From the NCBI GenBank assembly GCA_002221725.1, contig NJFT01000186.1, positions 1-64,000 on the forward strand: 64,000 nt of DNA, given 5' to 3'. This document shows, one piece after another, positions 24,653-36,218 of the stretch. The translations under genes were made by a program, and so were the position numbers. Under the pieces are notes generated by a model that was not told where the DNA came from, did no database searches, and worked only from the letters and a program-made list of their open reading frames with translations. Each line of letters begins with the position of its first letter. Position 1 is the stretch's first letter. This DNA is from Scedosporium boydii. Lineage: Eukaryota; Ascomycota; Sordariomycetes; Microascales; Microascaceae.

Positions 24653-27208
24653 ATGGTAATGGCTGATTCTCCCAATAGGACGCCCAGGGCAAGACGCACC
24701 CGCGGATCAAGCCGCGTCAACTCCGCGCGGTCGAGCGCCGTGTTCGACGAGCATCACCCGTCCTACGCTCAGATCCCACAGGGTTACTATGAACCTCCAC
24801 AAGCCCGGGTGCAGTCGACGTATGAGCCGCAGCAGGCTCGTGTGCCGTCCGGGGGCTATTATGGGACCACATCCGCCTCGTATGGCCAGCAGCAAGGAGG
24901 GACTCCTCATGGCTTGCGGCCCATGGAGTCGAGGTTTTCGCTGAATGAACATTTTGCTGCTACGAGGAGGGAGTACGAGTTTGGGGATGAGGATGTGGTT
25001 TCTATCTTCGATCGGGGCACGGTATCGGATGTGGTAAGGGAAGGAGAAGCTGGTGGTTTGGAGGATCATGGCGATGAGAATCTTGGTCCTGAGGAAGAAG
25101 TCGTGGAAGGGGAAGACGAGCGGGACGCGGATTTTTACGAAGTGTTGTGTTTGCCGAGGGATGGCGCGAGTGGTGACGAGGTGAGGAGGGCGTATTGGAG
25201 GTGGTTCGGGCTGTTGTACCCGGACAACCACGAGGCTGATGCGAGGGATATGGCGGAGAAATATTTCGAGAGGGTGCAGGTTGCGTTCGAGACACTTTCG
25301 GATGCGAAGAAGAGGGCCGCGTATGATTTTGCGTTGAGATCGGGGTATGAGCCTGGGAGTGAGGAGTTTGGCGAGGTTGTTTCCGAGGCGCTTGAGAGGC
25401 AGGTAAAGAAGGCGTTGTGGACGGGGTCGGACTTGGGCGTGAGGTTCGATGCGTCGAGTTTGGTGCGGCGCTTGCTGAATGAGGACGTGGCTGTTAAGGG
25501 ACAGGCGTTGAGACCGCTGGACTTTACCGTTGGCCACCACGTTACTGTTGGAGTACCGGCTTTAGGAGACATCGTCAAGAGCAGTCTCCGCCACGTCCAG
25601 GAATTTATGCTAGCACCCCCTGAAGACGAAGAAGATCCCAACAAGCCCAAGGTTCCCACGATTGCACTCGAGTCGGTATCCTTGGACTCACTCCGCGATG
25701 CCCCAGTCTTCATCGTCCCGACGCCGTCCTTGACCGTCTCGGGATCAGTATTCGGAGTCGCCGAAGACATGTCCCAAATGCCCATGGCTCTCCTCTCCGA
25801 TCGATACCAGCCTCTTCTTCCCCTGTCCATCCCACGCAAAAGGGTCATTCAGCTGGTCGAAAACCGTCTGTGCCCCCTCGTCACAATGAGAATACACCAA
25901 GACATCCATCACGCAACAAGCGACGCCCAATCCATCCTCTCCAGCACGGCAGTTGAACTCGAATCCGACGTCCTCCCCCGACTGGCCCTAACAGCCCGCG
26001 TAGCCCACTCGACCACCATTCAAGGCGCCCCTACCACCCTCGGCTCCGCCATCACGGCCCGACAGCCACTGTCCTCGCATGCTCCTCGCGTCTGCCTATG
26101 GGCCCAGAGAGCAACGAGCGCTGGAGGAACGGCATTCGCCCGCCTTGACAGTGGAGACTGGACCCTCAAGACAGAGGACACGTGCAAGTTCTTCACCGAA
26201 TTCTCCCGCATCAACAGACGCTTCTTCTACGCCGAGTTCCCAATGCGCACGCCCGCTAGCTTTGAGGTCGGCTACAAGACGACGCCTTGCCAGCGCGGCT
26301 CCACTAGCAGCGGTGTCACCATGGTGGCAGCGAATCACAACGGCGACGTCCCCGCCGGCGAGGCAGGCATTCGGGGGTTAGACGAGGAGCTCGACGTTGT
26401 GGGCTCGGGGTCCTGGGCCGTTTCGCTTTCGGCCACGGCGGATTCTCTGGGGAGTTACCTCCGGTACGGGAGGGACGTCGCCATGCTCATCCCGTGGAGG
26501 AAGACGACGAAGACGACGCGACCGAGGCAGGTAAGGCTCGAGGCTGAATTATGCGCCACCACACTGCTTGACCGGTACTTCGCCATCCGAAGCCTCCTGC
26601 CCGTGGGAAAATCCTCCCGTCTCGGCTTCGAACTAGGAATCTCGGCGTACAGCCTCCACTTCTCCCTCTACTGGTCCCGCCTGCACCAGCGCCTCTCGCT
26701 ACCCCTGTTCCTCACGCCGCGGAATCTCGTCCCCGCGCGTAAGCTTCTTTGCTGCGCCGCCATCCCTTTCCTCGTGGCGGGCTGCATGCACTTCCTCGCC
26801 CTCCGCAAACAACAACAGCAGCCCAAGCCCCGGAAATCAAAACGCGCCGTCCGCCGCGCCGAGGCGGATGATCTCACCTTTCTCCTACACCGCGCACTAT
26901 CCTCCCGCTCGTCCGGAGACGGTGAACAACAGCGCCGGGCCGATAAGTTGACCATCTTGTCGGCCAAGTACGGGGCTGCCACGTCCGGATGGGCCGGGGA
27001 GGACGTGGCGGATGTGACTGTTGCGTTGGCGGCTCTTGTACGCGGGGGTAGGTGTGTTGTTATTCCTGCTGGGTTGAGGATTAGTCGATTGCCTGGGTTT
27101 TGGGATCCGGCGCCGGGGAAGGAGAAGGTTTTGAGGGTGAGGTATGGGGTTGGGGGACGAGAGGGGGTGGTGGAGGTTAGAGATGGGGAGAGGGTGGTTA
27201 TTCCGTAG
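24653..27208 (+). CDS. DnaJ-domain protein of the DNAJC11 type (J domain + DUF3395)
   Basis: This is a single 851-codon exon; a second ATG three codons in could also be the start. Residues 1-155 are low complexity, with a short internal duplication around 45-67 and an acidic stretch before the J domain. The J domain spans about 158-228 (DADFYEVLCLP... to ...KKRAAYDFALRSG). Its HPD triad reads Tyr189-Pro190-Asp191, so the key His is absent. A hydrophobic segment lies near residues 697-715. The end, 'GFWDPAPGKEKVLRVRYG', matches the ending I know from DNAJC11/DUF3395 proteins. DNAJC11 is a mitochondrial outer-membrane protein linked to the MICOS/MIB cristae complex; that role here is inference. 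Loss of the HPD His predicts no normal Hsp70 stimulation. Confidence 0.8.
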   Translation: MVMADSPNRTPRARRTRGSSRVNSARSSAVFDEHHPSYAQIPQGYYEPPQARVQSTYEPQQARVPSGGYYGTTSASYGQQQGGTPHGLRPMESRFSLNEHFAATRREYEFGDEDVVSIFDRGTVSDVVREGEAGGLEDHGDENLGPEEEVVEGEDERDADFYEVLCLPRDGASGDEVRRAYWRWFGLLYPDNHEADARDMAEKYFERVQVAFETLSDAKKRAAYDFALRSGYEPGSEEFGEVVSEALERQVKKALWTGSDLGVRFDASSLVRRLLNEDVAVKGQALRPLDFTVGHHVTVGVPALGDIVKSSLRHVQEFMLAPPEDEEDPNKPKVPTIALESVSLDSLRDAPVFIVPTPSLTVSGSVFGVAEDMSQMPMALLSDRYQPLLPLSIPRKRVIQLVENRLCPLVTMRIHQDIHHATSDAQSILSSTAVELESDVLPRLALTARVAHSTTIQGAPTTLGSAITARQPLSSHAPRVCLWAQRATSAGGTAFARLDSGDWTLKTEDTCKFFTEFSRINRRFFYAEFPMRTPASFEVGYKTTPCQRGSTSSGVTMVAANHNGDVPAGEAGIRGLDEELDVVGSGSWAVSLSATADSLGSYLRYGRDVAMLIPWRKTTKTTRPRQVRLEAELCATTLLDRYFAIRSLLPVGKSSRLGFELGISAYSLHFSLYWSRLHQRLSLPLFLTPRNLVPARKLLCCAAIPFLVAGCMHFLALRKQQQQPKPRKSKRAVRRAEADDLTFLLHRALSSRSSGDGEQQRRADKLTILSAKYGAATSGWAGEDVADVTVALAALVRGGRCVVIPAGLRISRLPGFWDPAPGKEKVLRVRYGVGGREGVVEVRDGERVVIP

Positions 27209-27497
27209 GAGAGGAGGGGGGGGGAGAGGGTTTGATATGATGATGAGATATGATGAATGATGGAGGGAATGAATTTCATAGCATGAGAAAGTCGGACCAT
27301 AGGAATAGAGAATAGTCTCGACTCTTGTCAAATCTACACGTTTCTCGTAATATACGTCCGCTGATGTGAATTCCCTCTCAGAAGAGAGGGCATCATGTAT
27401 CACATTATTCCAAATTTCATACTTAAAAGGCACATAGAAACGCCAGTATCCTCATGGTGCCATGACAACTTCATGCTCACATCAATCGACTCCCACC

Positions 27498-30152
27498 TTA
27501 GGCCTTCAATAGCTTGACACCGTTCTGGATGCAGGTATCAATGATACCCGCCCACTTCACCGCATTCACGTAGTCCTTCGAACTAATGCTCTCCAGCAAG
27601 CCGGGGAAAACAGCTACGAAAAAAAGATCGAGTCAGCGGAACAATCACAACAAAACAAAACGCGTCCATGGCGTAAAAGAAAACTTACCTCCTGAGTAGC
27701 CAGTCCACAACCCCGGCGCAAACACTACATGCTTATACCAATCCCTCCCGTCCAACCCGGGCTCGTAGAGAAACACCCTCTCAAACCGCTTATACTTCCC
27801 GTTCGTCTTGACGAAGAGAATCCCCAGCTTAATCTTCTCCCAAAACTTCCACCAGGGGATCCCTTCCTCGATGCGCCTGCGGCACCATTCAGCATCATCA
27901 TCCACTGTCTCGGCGGCCTCGCGCAGCTCGCCGATGGATTTGCGGAGGCGATGGAGCCGCTTGAGGAAGGTCCTAAAGTCGTGCTCCTTTTTCGTGCTGG
28001 TGCTGGTGCCGCGGTCGACGGCCCTGAGCGCGAGGAGGATCCCCTCTTCGTCTGCGTCTTCTTCCATGATGAAGACGGCGTTATCGGGGCCTTCTTTCAG
28101 TGCGTCTTCTACCTTGTCCAGGTATACGCCTAGCTCGTCGGCGTACTTGGTCGCTTTGAACTCAACGACAGGTGTGTTCGCAATCTCAGCGGTAAGCAAA
28201 CCAAGGACCTTCGCCATGGTCGCATGATACACGAATCCGGGATCGGTGTACTCGCTCATCCAATGGAAGCTGTCATAGTTCGAATGGTAATGATACGTAG
28301 CCTGCCCATCCCTCGGCGTCCCAGCCACGAATCCCATATCAATCGACGGCACACCCGCATAGTCTTGGAAGGCCGTGAAATCGCTCCCGCTCCCCATCGT
28401 CGAAATCTTCCCGCTAAACAAATCAGCCACTGTCTGATCCGGAACCGTCTGATTCGGCGACAGCACGAGCTCGATGACATTGCGGAAGACGTCGTGCAGG
28501 AGCGGCGCGGCCGAGACGCGCAGGTTGGGTCCGCTGACGGCGACGTCGACGTTGATGTAGGCGAGGTTGGCGTTCGTGAGCCAGGGGAGGTATTCTTCTA
28601 CCCATTCCGTGCTGCCGACTAGACCGTATTCCTCGCCGTCCCAGCTGGCGAAGATGATGGTGCGGAGGGGCTTCCAGCCGGCTTTTACGGCTTCGCCGAA
28701 GCTGCGGATGACTTCGTTGATTACTGCGGAGCCACTGTTCGGATCTGCCGCGCCGCCAATCATCCATGCGTCGCGATGGTTACCGACAATGACCGCTTCG
28801 TCTGGGATGGTTCCGTTTATGATGCCAATAACGTTCCAGATTGGCGTTGTGGTGTACTCTTGCTTGTTGTAGAGGTTGAGCACAACGTTCTCGGGGCTAG
28901 GTCCGATGTTGTAATGTACGCCTTTGTATCCAAGGCCTAGATTCCTCTGCCACCACTTGTTCAAGTCGGACACCTTAGGACCATGGCCATTGAGGGCCTT
29001 GAGAATCGGGATAGCATCGGCGTAAGAGATCGGAAGTGAAGGAATGCTGGGTGTACTATCATCGACCGGCTGTCTAGGGACGCCCGGCTTTGAAGGGTAT
29101 CCAGGAGTAGTTCTAAGGTATGGGTCAGTAAAATTTGTCAGAGAAGGGGGATCAAGGGGAGAAGACGTACGGGTCACCGGGCCGGATACTCAGGAATTGC
29201 GCGCTCCCTCTCTGCACACTAGAAGGATTCCTTGCCGGACCTTCCGGGTAGGGCTTATAACCATTCTCCTCCGTAATCTCACCATCGTCACCCGGGTCAG
29301 AGTACAAAACACACCCGACCATTCCGAGTTCCTGGGCACGCTTGCACTTGAGCCCGCGGAAGATGAAGCCGTACTTGGCGATGGCAATCTTCCCTTCAAG
29401 GCTCACGTTTGCCTTGATGAGATCCTCATAGTCCTGGTAAGTACCGTAATTCACATAAACAAATGGTGCGGTAACATTTCCGCTCGCCGAGTAGCCGTGG
29501 AACGTAGGGACTCTATCCTTCCGGCCGGTGGTGGGGTCCTCGTCGAGGACATCTTCCTCGAGAGAGGCACTGAACTTGACTTCCCAGGTTTCGGAATCAG
29601 TAGAGTTCTTGCTCTTCTTCTTCTTCAGGAGAGACAAGCTGTGGTCCTCTGGGTAGTTTAGGTAAACGTCGTAGGCTACGATCTCAGACTTGATTCCCCA
29701 TTCGGCCCACTTCTCTTTCGTCCATTCCGCCTAGTGCTTATCAGTATGACGAGCCTCAAACAAATGAGAGTTCGAGTTGTTCATCTCTCACTAACCTGGG
29801 AATAATTCTTTCCGGCAAGGTGCACACCGGAAGTGTAATACCGGCTCCACTCCTCCGCAAGTTTACCCTCGGGTGTATCGAGCAGGATCTCCTGCAGCTC
29901 CCCGTGAGAGACTTTGGGAGCAGACCAGCTCAGCGTCCAGGCATCACTAAACCAACGATGCCCGTGGCGGTGATGATGGTGCGGCGGCCCATCAATAATG
30001 ATCATAATAAGAAACGATAAGAAGCTGTAAATTAGGATAGATGTCAAGGAGATGGTGCAGAACCGCCGGAGAGTGCTGTGGCGGTACCGCGGTTGCGGCG
30101 TCCGGACCTGGACAGTCGTGATGAGGGGCGTGTTCTCAGCCCCGTTCGGCAT
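27498..30152 (-). CDS. Glutamate carboxypeptidase II / Vps70-type M28 membrane peptidase
   Basis: Four exons fit: 30152-29796, 29730-29171, 29112-27689 and 27613-27498, giving 818 residues. It is a type II membrane protein: a cytosolic N-terminus, one transmembrane segment (about residues 31-53), then a PA domain ('VPTFHGYSASGNVTAPFVYVNYG', 'GKIAIAKYGFIFRGLK'), the M28 peptidase and a helical transferrin-receptor-like dimerisation domain. Zinc ligands and catalytic residues are present: His in 'VGNHRDAW', Asp in 'GGAADPNSGSA', Glu pair in 'SWDGEEYG' and the late His in 'YHYHSNYDSF'. Relatives in yeast (Vps70, Tre1/2) act in the vacuolar or endosomal system. The short last exon encodes a conserved-looking helix and stop. 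A histidine cluster follows the membrane segment. All catalytic residues are kept, so it should be active. Confidence 0.9.
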
Positions 30153-31175
30153 TTTGGCGACAGGGAAATAAATATCTGGTCTTTAGATATGAGAGAAGAT
30201 CGGGTCCCAGAGACCGCGAGGTCGAAACTCTGGGCGAGCTCGAGGTTCCGGCCAGCTCGGGGTGAGTCCGGTGATTGATGCTCACTAGTGGCGGGGCAGG
30301 TTTTGAAGGGCTTCCATCAAAGAGCCAAGTCTGAAGACCGCTCTACTACCAAAAAACCATCACTAGGTTTACAAATATAAAAATAAAGCGAATCGGCCAA
30401 GGTGCCGAGATGGAGAAGAAAAGCTCCCTCCGAGATGATCGAGGTATGTTGCGTCATTCTCCTCTTCAAGCGAATACGGCAGGTGCGTGATCTGTGTGTC
30501 AGGTGGTGTGCCTGTCCAACTGTCACCAGATGGCAGAGATGGCGCCCTCAACATTGCGACATCACAACGCGGGCCGAGACGGCTTCGTTCCACATCTCCC
30601 GGCTGCATTTGCGCGGTTTCAAGCGGACTTCGGAGAGATTCATCTTCATTCTTACTCTCTGGGATAGAGGAATCAGCCAAGCTATTTGAAAGGGTAGTAT
30701 CTCCTTCCATATTTGGTTTGCTAGTTTCGCAGCGCAGTTACACCCACTGTATTCCCTATCTGCTGGTATCCTGTGCTGCTCTGACGTGTGGAAGTTATCT
30801 TAATATATGAGTGTAAATAAGAAATGGTTATCTTGCTCGCGGATGAAATATGTAAGGAGCTACTTATATTTACATCTACATGACCACGGTCTGGGAAGGC
30901 TTAGATTTGGACGGCATCATTTGAGGCCGAGATCTGCGTCTCGGTTGACAAAATCGCCTAAAGCCTCTAGAAATGGGCTCTGTATTCAGCAAGTATATTT
31001 CTATTGATCGTGGACAATGCGCTCTTGATAACCGGGGGCCCCAAGCACCCCTATCTGTTTTTGAATCCCTCGAGAGCTACCCATCGACCTCGTGATACGT
31101 TATCGTGCAGAGTCAAATATGTGAGGGCGGCTTTGGCCTATCCTAGTTCCAAGCAATGCACCACGCGTGTCCATC
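30153..31175. other. Intergenic boundary between conserved and accessory parts
   Basis: No gene is supported. Open frames of about 100 codons overlap on both strands (30369-30810) without recognisable motifs. Everything to the left is housekeeping, and everything to the right is accessory in type. Confidence 0.4.
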
Positions 31176-34100
31176 TCACCCAAGGATCCGTGGTTCAGCA
31201 AATGTCATACCATTCTTAACAATGGTCAACTTGTCATGGATGCAGAAGACGAATCCTTCGTCCACTGTCTGCACCATAACCATATCAAGACTTGGTGGAA
31301 TGAAGTCTGTTGGGACTATGAAATGTTGGACGTATTGCTCGCTAGTTGCGACAGGGTCGATGGAAGCAATCCACTGATTTTGATGTAGGAATAGTATGTC
31401 GTTATTCGAGCGTCGTAGGCCCAAGAACTGTTTGCAGACGTTCGATGGAAGGGTTCGCGAGGATGAGATCACCCTGCCTTGATCCCATTGATCAATACAT
31501 GGTAATTGAAATACCAGACTAGAAGAATTAGAGATATACGACCCATATCGTTGTTTGATAGCCAAAACCGCCGTCATTTTCTCTGTATCCGTTGCCAGGA
31601 CGAGAGACTGAAATCCAGTGATGACAGTATCCGGTTCCGCTGAGTAATTTAGTAACAGTTCTCGACCCTTAGTCTTAGAAGCCATATTCTCGATTGAATA
31701 GGTAGTGAGTTTCCCGTCCACCAAAAGCGCGAAACGTTCGGGGTAGATAGACGTAGGTAAAGACGCCCAGCGCCACATGTCTTTCTCAGGCGTGAATGTC
31801 AGATCACCGACTGTGTTTCCGTCGTGGACGCTATAGATATGGTCCACTGTCGTCGTAGAGACAAGAAGGTGCTCCCCAGTAGCATCGAAAATAATCTGGG
31901 CAATTGGAACGCGGAGGCGAAACTGGAACCTGAGCTGCTTGGTCTTGATTGCGTAACCCTCGTTGAGATCCAGCTCCCAGGCCTGAACCATGCTGTTTAT
32001 GTCACTTGAAGCAATGATGTTGCCATTGGTCAAGGCAATGCCAGTCACAAAAGCGCCATGCGAGTATAGCAGTTCCAGTAAGTGACCGTCGTTCGAACTA
32101 TAGAGGAGAACATCGCCGTCTTGGTTCCCGGCAAAAACGATAGGGAGGACCGAGTGAGCAGCAACAGCACATATGTCGGAGGATCGAGGTATCTCAAACC
32201 GACCTTCCGTTTCTGGTAGCACGACCGCGTGGTCACTAACGCTGGCTTCCTCCTGCTCTTCGATCGTCTTCCTCACTAAGCCAGACGGAGACCATACCCT
32301 CATCTCATCATCATCAATATCAACGAGGTTAAAACCGTCGGAAGTGAATTTTAGTAGCCTGAATGTTCGCCCTGGTGTGACAACATGATAGAGGATAGTA
32401 AGGGATTTGAAGTCCCAGAGCCGCAAGTTGCCAAGGATATCGACCGTCGCAAAGGTTCGGCCGTCGGGAGAGCACGAAACGGCGTTCAATACCGCATGGC
32501 TATCGGACTCGCGAGAGTGGACGAGGGTTCCAGACCAGGAATCGTACAAGGCCAAATTTGATTCATCAGAAGCAACGAGAAGTAACTCGACATCGGGGTT
32601 AGGGTTAAACATGAGATGTGAGGCGGCGCTGGAGCACCCGCCTATGGTCCATGCGAGAAATTCGCCACTTACTACATCGAAGAGACATATGGGACTATTT
32701 CGATAGGCTAGAGCAAAACCTCGAGCCCGGGAGAGATGGAAGCGGCGAAGGGCGCTCTGCGAATGTTTTTGTCGGAGTTGGGTAGTGGCTGGTAGCGGTA
32801 CGACTGGCTTTCAAGCATTTCTCCCGTAACAATGTTCCATTTGAAGGCATGTCCTTGGTGCGTGACTGCGAGAAGATAGCTTGGGGAGGAGGCGAACAAA
32901 AGACACCGCGCCTTGATCTGAGCTTTCCAACGCATCTTCCCGTCCATGTCCCACACAAAGATAAACTTCCTGCTGCATGAAGCCACATATGTGTCCAACG
33001 GATCAAAATAGAGCCCATCAACCCAGGATTCCTGCGTGATTGCCTGAACCTTTTGGCAACTCCGATGATTGAACAATTGAATGTTCCCAGATTCGAAACC
33101 CACAGCAATGAGGTTGTTTCCAGCTGCGACAACAGCGCCGGCTTCATTCTCAAAGGCAATAGTGGAAACGGAATCACCCCATTGTAGAGTACAATTCCCT
33201 ACAATACGTAGACCGCCGTGTAGTCTACTGCCAAACTGTTGATAGATAGTTGATTGTGCGGGACATAGAGGCGGTATAAGGAAGTATATGGCCTGGGGAG
33301 ACGAGATAAGGGCTGTTCCGAACTTGGTAGCTAACCAGCTGATATCCGTAGCCCAGCCATCGATTTTCTGGGCGTGTTGATTTGGTTGTGAGTGGTATTT
33401 GACACATCCTTCTAGATATGATTCTAAATTCTTGGCTGTTCGGATGAGTTGATAAAGGTCTTTCTCGCCCACCACCTTCTCAACCCAACTCAGGATAGTA
33501 GTGGTGAGGAACCTGTTCAACGCCATGAGGAGCTCGTCGCTATCAGCCGATGCCGAGCAGACGTGCTCGGAGAACTGAGTTATAGCATAATCCAGGAGGG
33601 CAGGCGTAGGCTGTTCCGGCTTTCTTTGCTTGAGCAGCTGACGGTTCCGGGGCGGCTGCATCTGTTGGCTATTAACAAGTAGCCGTAGGCACACGAGCGT
33701 TATTTGTTCGTGTGCCTTCGATATGTGAATCTGAAATTCTCCTGCCTCCTCCGTCAGGAGGAATTCCCTAGCAGTACTATGGATCATATGCGCAATGCCG
33801 CTGGTCTTGTCGACATAAACAAGGTTGCCACATAACCCTTCAATGGCATTTTTGGTGCTAGGGAGGTGAACATTAATGTCTAGCTCGAGGGCATGGGATA
33901 GCTCAAAAACTGTAAGCGGGCGAGCTGCCAGGACCACCCAAAGCAATATAGCTTGGGCGATATGTTTCTCGCGCTTGTTGGACGCCATAGCTGACATGGC
34001 TCTGGAGTAGTAGCCTATCATTCCTTGGGGTACACTTTGGATAATTTCAAGCATGCTCTCATACCCGTAGACACTTTCCAGCTCATCCATTACTTGACGG

Positions 34101-36218
34101 ACCCAAAGAAAAGATCCGCTTGACTTTTCAAGGATCTGCTGAGAGAGATCTTCACTATCCGTGTCGCTGTCTATTGGGAAATGCTTCATTCGACTTTTGA
34201 CAAACAGATTAATATCGTTCATTGTATTGCTGATTGGTATCTCGATCGTCACTGTTGGGAAGTCGCCTAAATAGCTCATGATCTTTTGCGTTTCCGGCAA
34301 GTTCCGACTCGTCATGAATATCCGGAGAGGGAATCTCCACTTGACTCCGTTTAGGAGTACGAAGAAGTCGACGTACTTTACGCATTCATCCATTGCGTCT
34401 ATAATCCAATAATACGGTGTGGACATTGCCACCTGTGATACAATTAGTTTGGGGAACTCGAGCCGTCGATGACTTATAATGATATATAGACGAACTTGAA
34501 AGATGGAAGAGGTGAAAACCTTCAACCACACAGCACGTGCGTCATCCTGGTCGAAAGTGCAGTCATTCTTGTACAGCTCGACTAAAGCGTTTCGGACTTC
34601 TGTGTTGGTGGTGGCCATTTGGTAGGCGATGAATCGCAAGCACGCTGCCAGAGACTGTGACTCCTTCTGCCCGAACCGAAAGAAGTGCGCCGAACTTTGG
34701 ACGCAGAGCTCCTTGAGCTGTGCCGTTACATGACTGGCAAGAATGGTCTTGCCAACCCCCGGATTTGCCGTAACCCAGTATATCGAAGGAGGATAGTCTC
34801 TTCCTTTGCGAAAATCGACGTCCGAGTCTCTCCACTTGAGGAAATCTTCTCGCTCTTCGATCCATATACAAGATCCCGCCAATCGTTGGTGATGCTCCTC
34901 AAGAAAAGTCGCCGGTTTGAGCAAGGATTTTACGGCTTGTAGTTGCTCCTGGGAGTCCTTCTCGTTCTTGACCTCGACTAGATAGTATCATTAGTGGCAG
35001 GCCACCCAAGAGAAGTCTAGAGTGTACCAACCATCTCGCACTAAATCAGAGACAGCGCTAGCAAGCGCATTCTTGAGCGAGATATAATTCGAGTCCTCAA
35101 CGCTGTGGAATTTGCAAATATCGCGATGATTGGCATGCAAATAACGGACTCGCTCGTTTTGAAACCCAGCACCTATCTACACATTTAGCTCACTAGCTTT
35201 GCCCTTTGTGGAGCTTGGATGGGAGCACAAGTTTACCTAGCACAGCGGATGTTTTGTCGACGATGAGAGCGGAAGAAACTCCCAACTTGGTTTCCAACGT
35301 TTCATAGAACGAGTATATTGCCAGTTCATGTGCAAACTTGCCAAACTCGTCATTGATCAACCGAGTCGAAGCAGAGCCTGCCTTCAGATCTTTGACGTAA
35401 TCCCGTGTTGTGGAGAGTCCTGCCACCTCAGTGACACGCAAGATGCGATGGAGAGTAGCGGCATAGTCTGATCCTCGGTGGGGTGTTGCCAGGAAGAAAA
35501 CGCACTTGATTCTATTGGAAAGGGACTGTGGACTGTCTTCTTCTCCACGGGAGAGGATCAACGCCTAGGATGGGCAGGAAGATTAGCAAGACTAAATCCT
35601 CGACGAGTATCTATTCCAAGCAAAAGTTGTCACCTTTTTAATTACTAGACCGCCCATAGAGTGCCCAATCAAGACAATGGGGCTCTGCCTTGGTCGTTAG
35701 TCAATATGTCTATTCTCTCCGTCTGAACAACTTCATACGCTCGCCTGCTGCCGTATTAACGGCGATGATCTTAATTCCTCATATAGTTCCTTCCCAAAAT
35801 CGTGGACATTAAAGATATTTGGTTGTTTACGGCTCCAATCACTGTTGTATCCGAAGCTGTGGATGTTGGAATGGCTAAGTTCTGGCTCGAGTGGGAGCCA
35901 GTATTTCGGCCAAAAGTATTGCGGATCAGGTTCTTTCTGCCATGTCTTTATGGAACCTCCGCGGAGGCCATGGACAAAGATTATGTCTATTAACGGTTCT
36001 GGGGAGGAGGCGAGGAGTCGAAGACCCAGTGGCCCTCGTGTTTCATCCAGCGTCGGCGCAGGCTGACGTCTCTTCGACCACACTGACGTCAGGCCCCGCC
36101 AGAACGAGCTGGACAATTTCTGTTTCTCATTTGGCTTGGATCGATCGGTATCGGTAGAAGAAGGTGCTTGCGAGGATTTTGAGAAAAGGGTAAACGAATC
36201 TCTGAGGCCCGCATTCAT
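31176..36218 (-). pseudogene. NLR-like STAND protein: SesB-like esterase - NACHT - WD40, frameshifted
   Basis: Exons fit as 36218-35739, 35684-35634, 35564-35237, 35172-35032, 34977-34496 and 34432-31176. The first ~330 residues are an alpha/beta-hydrolase of the SesB/PGAP1-like type: 'DIIFVHGLRGGSIKTW', nucleophile motif GHSMGG (Ser about 169) and 'FFLATPHRGSDYA'. A NACHT NTPase follows, with P-loop NPGVGKT (about 405-411) and Walker B 'YYWIIDAMDEC'. The C-terminal half is a degenerate WD40-type propeller. The reading frame changes near 32711-32722: the upstream frame stops at 32708 just after 'SISPGLEV', and the downstream frame resumes in register with 'ALAYRNSPICLFDV'. One missing base explains this, since no intron fits. 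Such STAND proteins trigger fungal allorecognition or cell-death responses. It is either inactivated, truncated after the first blades, or a sequencing error. A 63-nt in-frame intron (34495-34433) lies just before Walker B. Confidence 0.82.

Noticed and set aside
24707..25540. 277-codon minus-strand ORF and neighbours to 25848
   Set aside because: Antisense shadow of the DNAJC11-like gene in a G/C-biased stretch; no motif of its own.
30369..30810. Overlapping 95-113 codon ORFs on both strands
   Set aside because: Mutually overlapping, no motifs; treated as spacer at the boundary between compartments.
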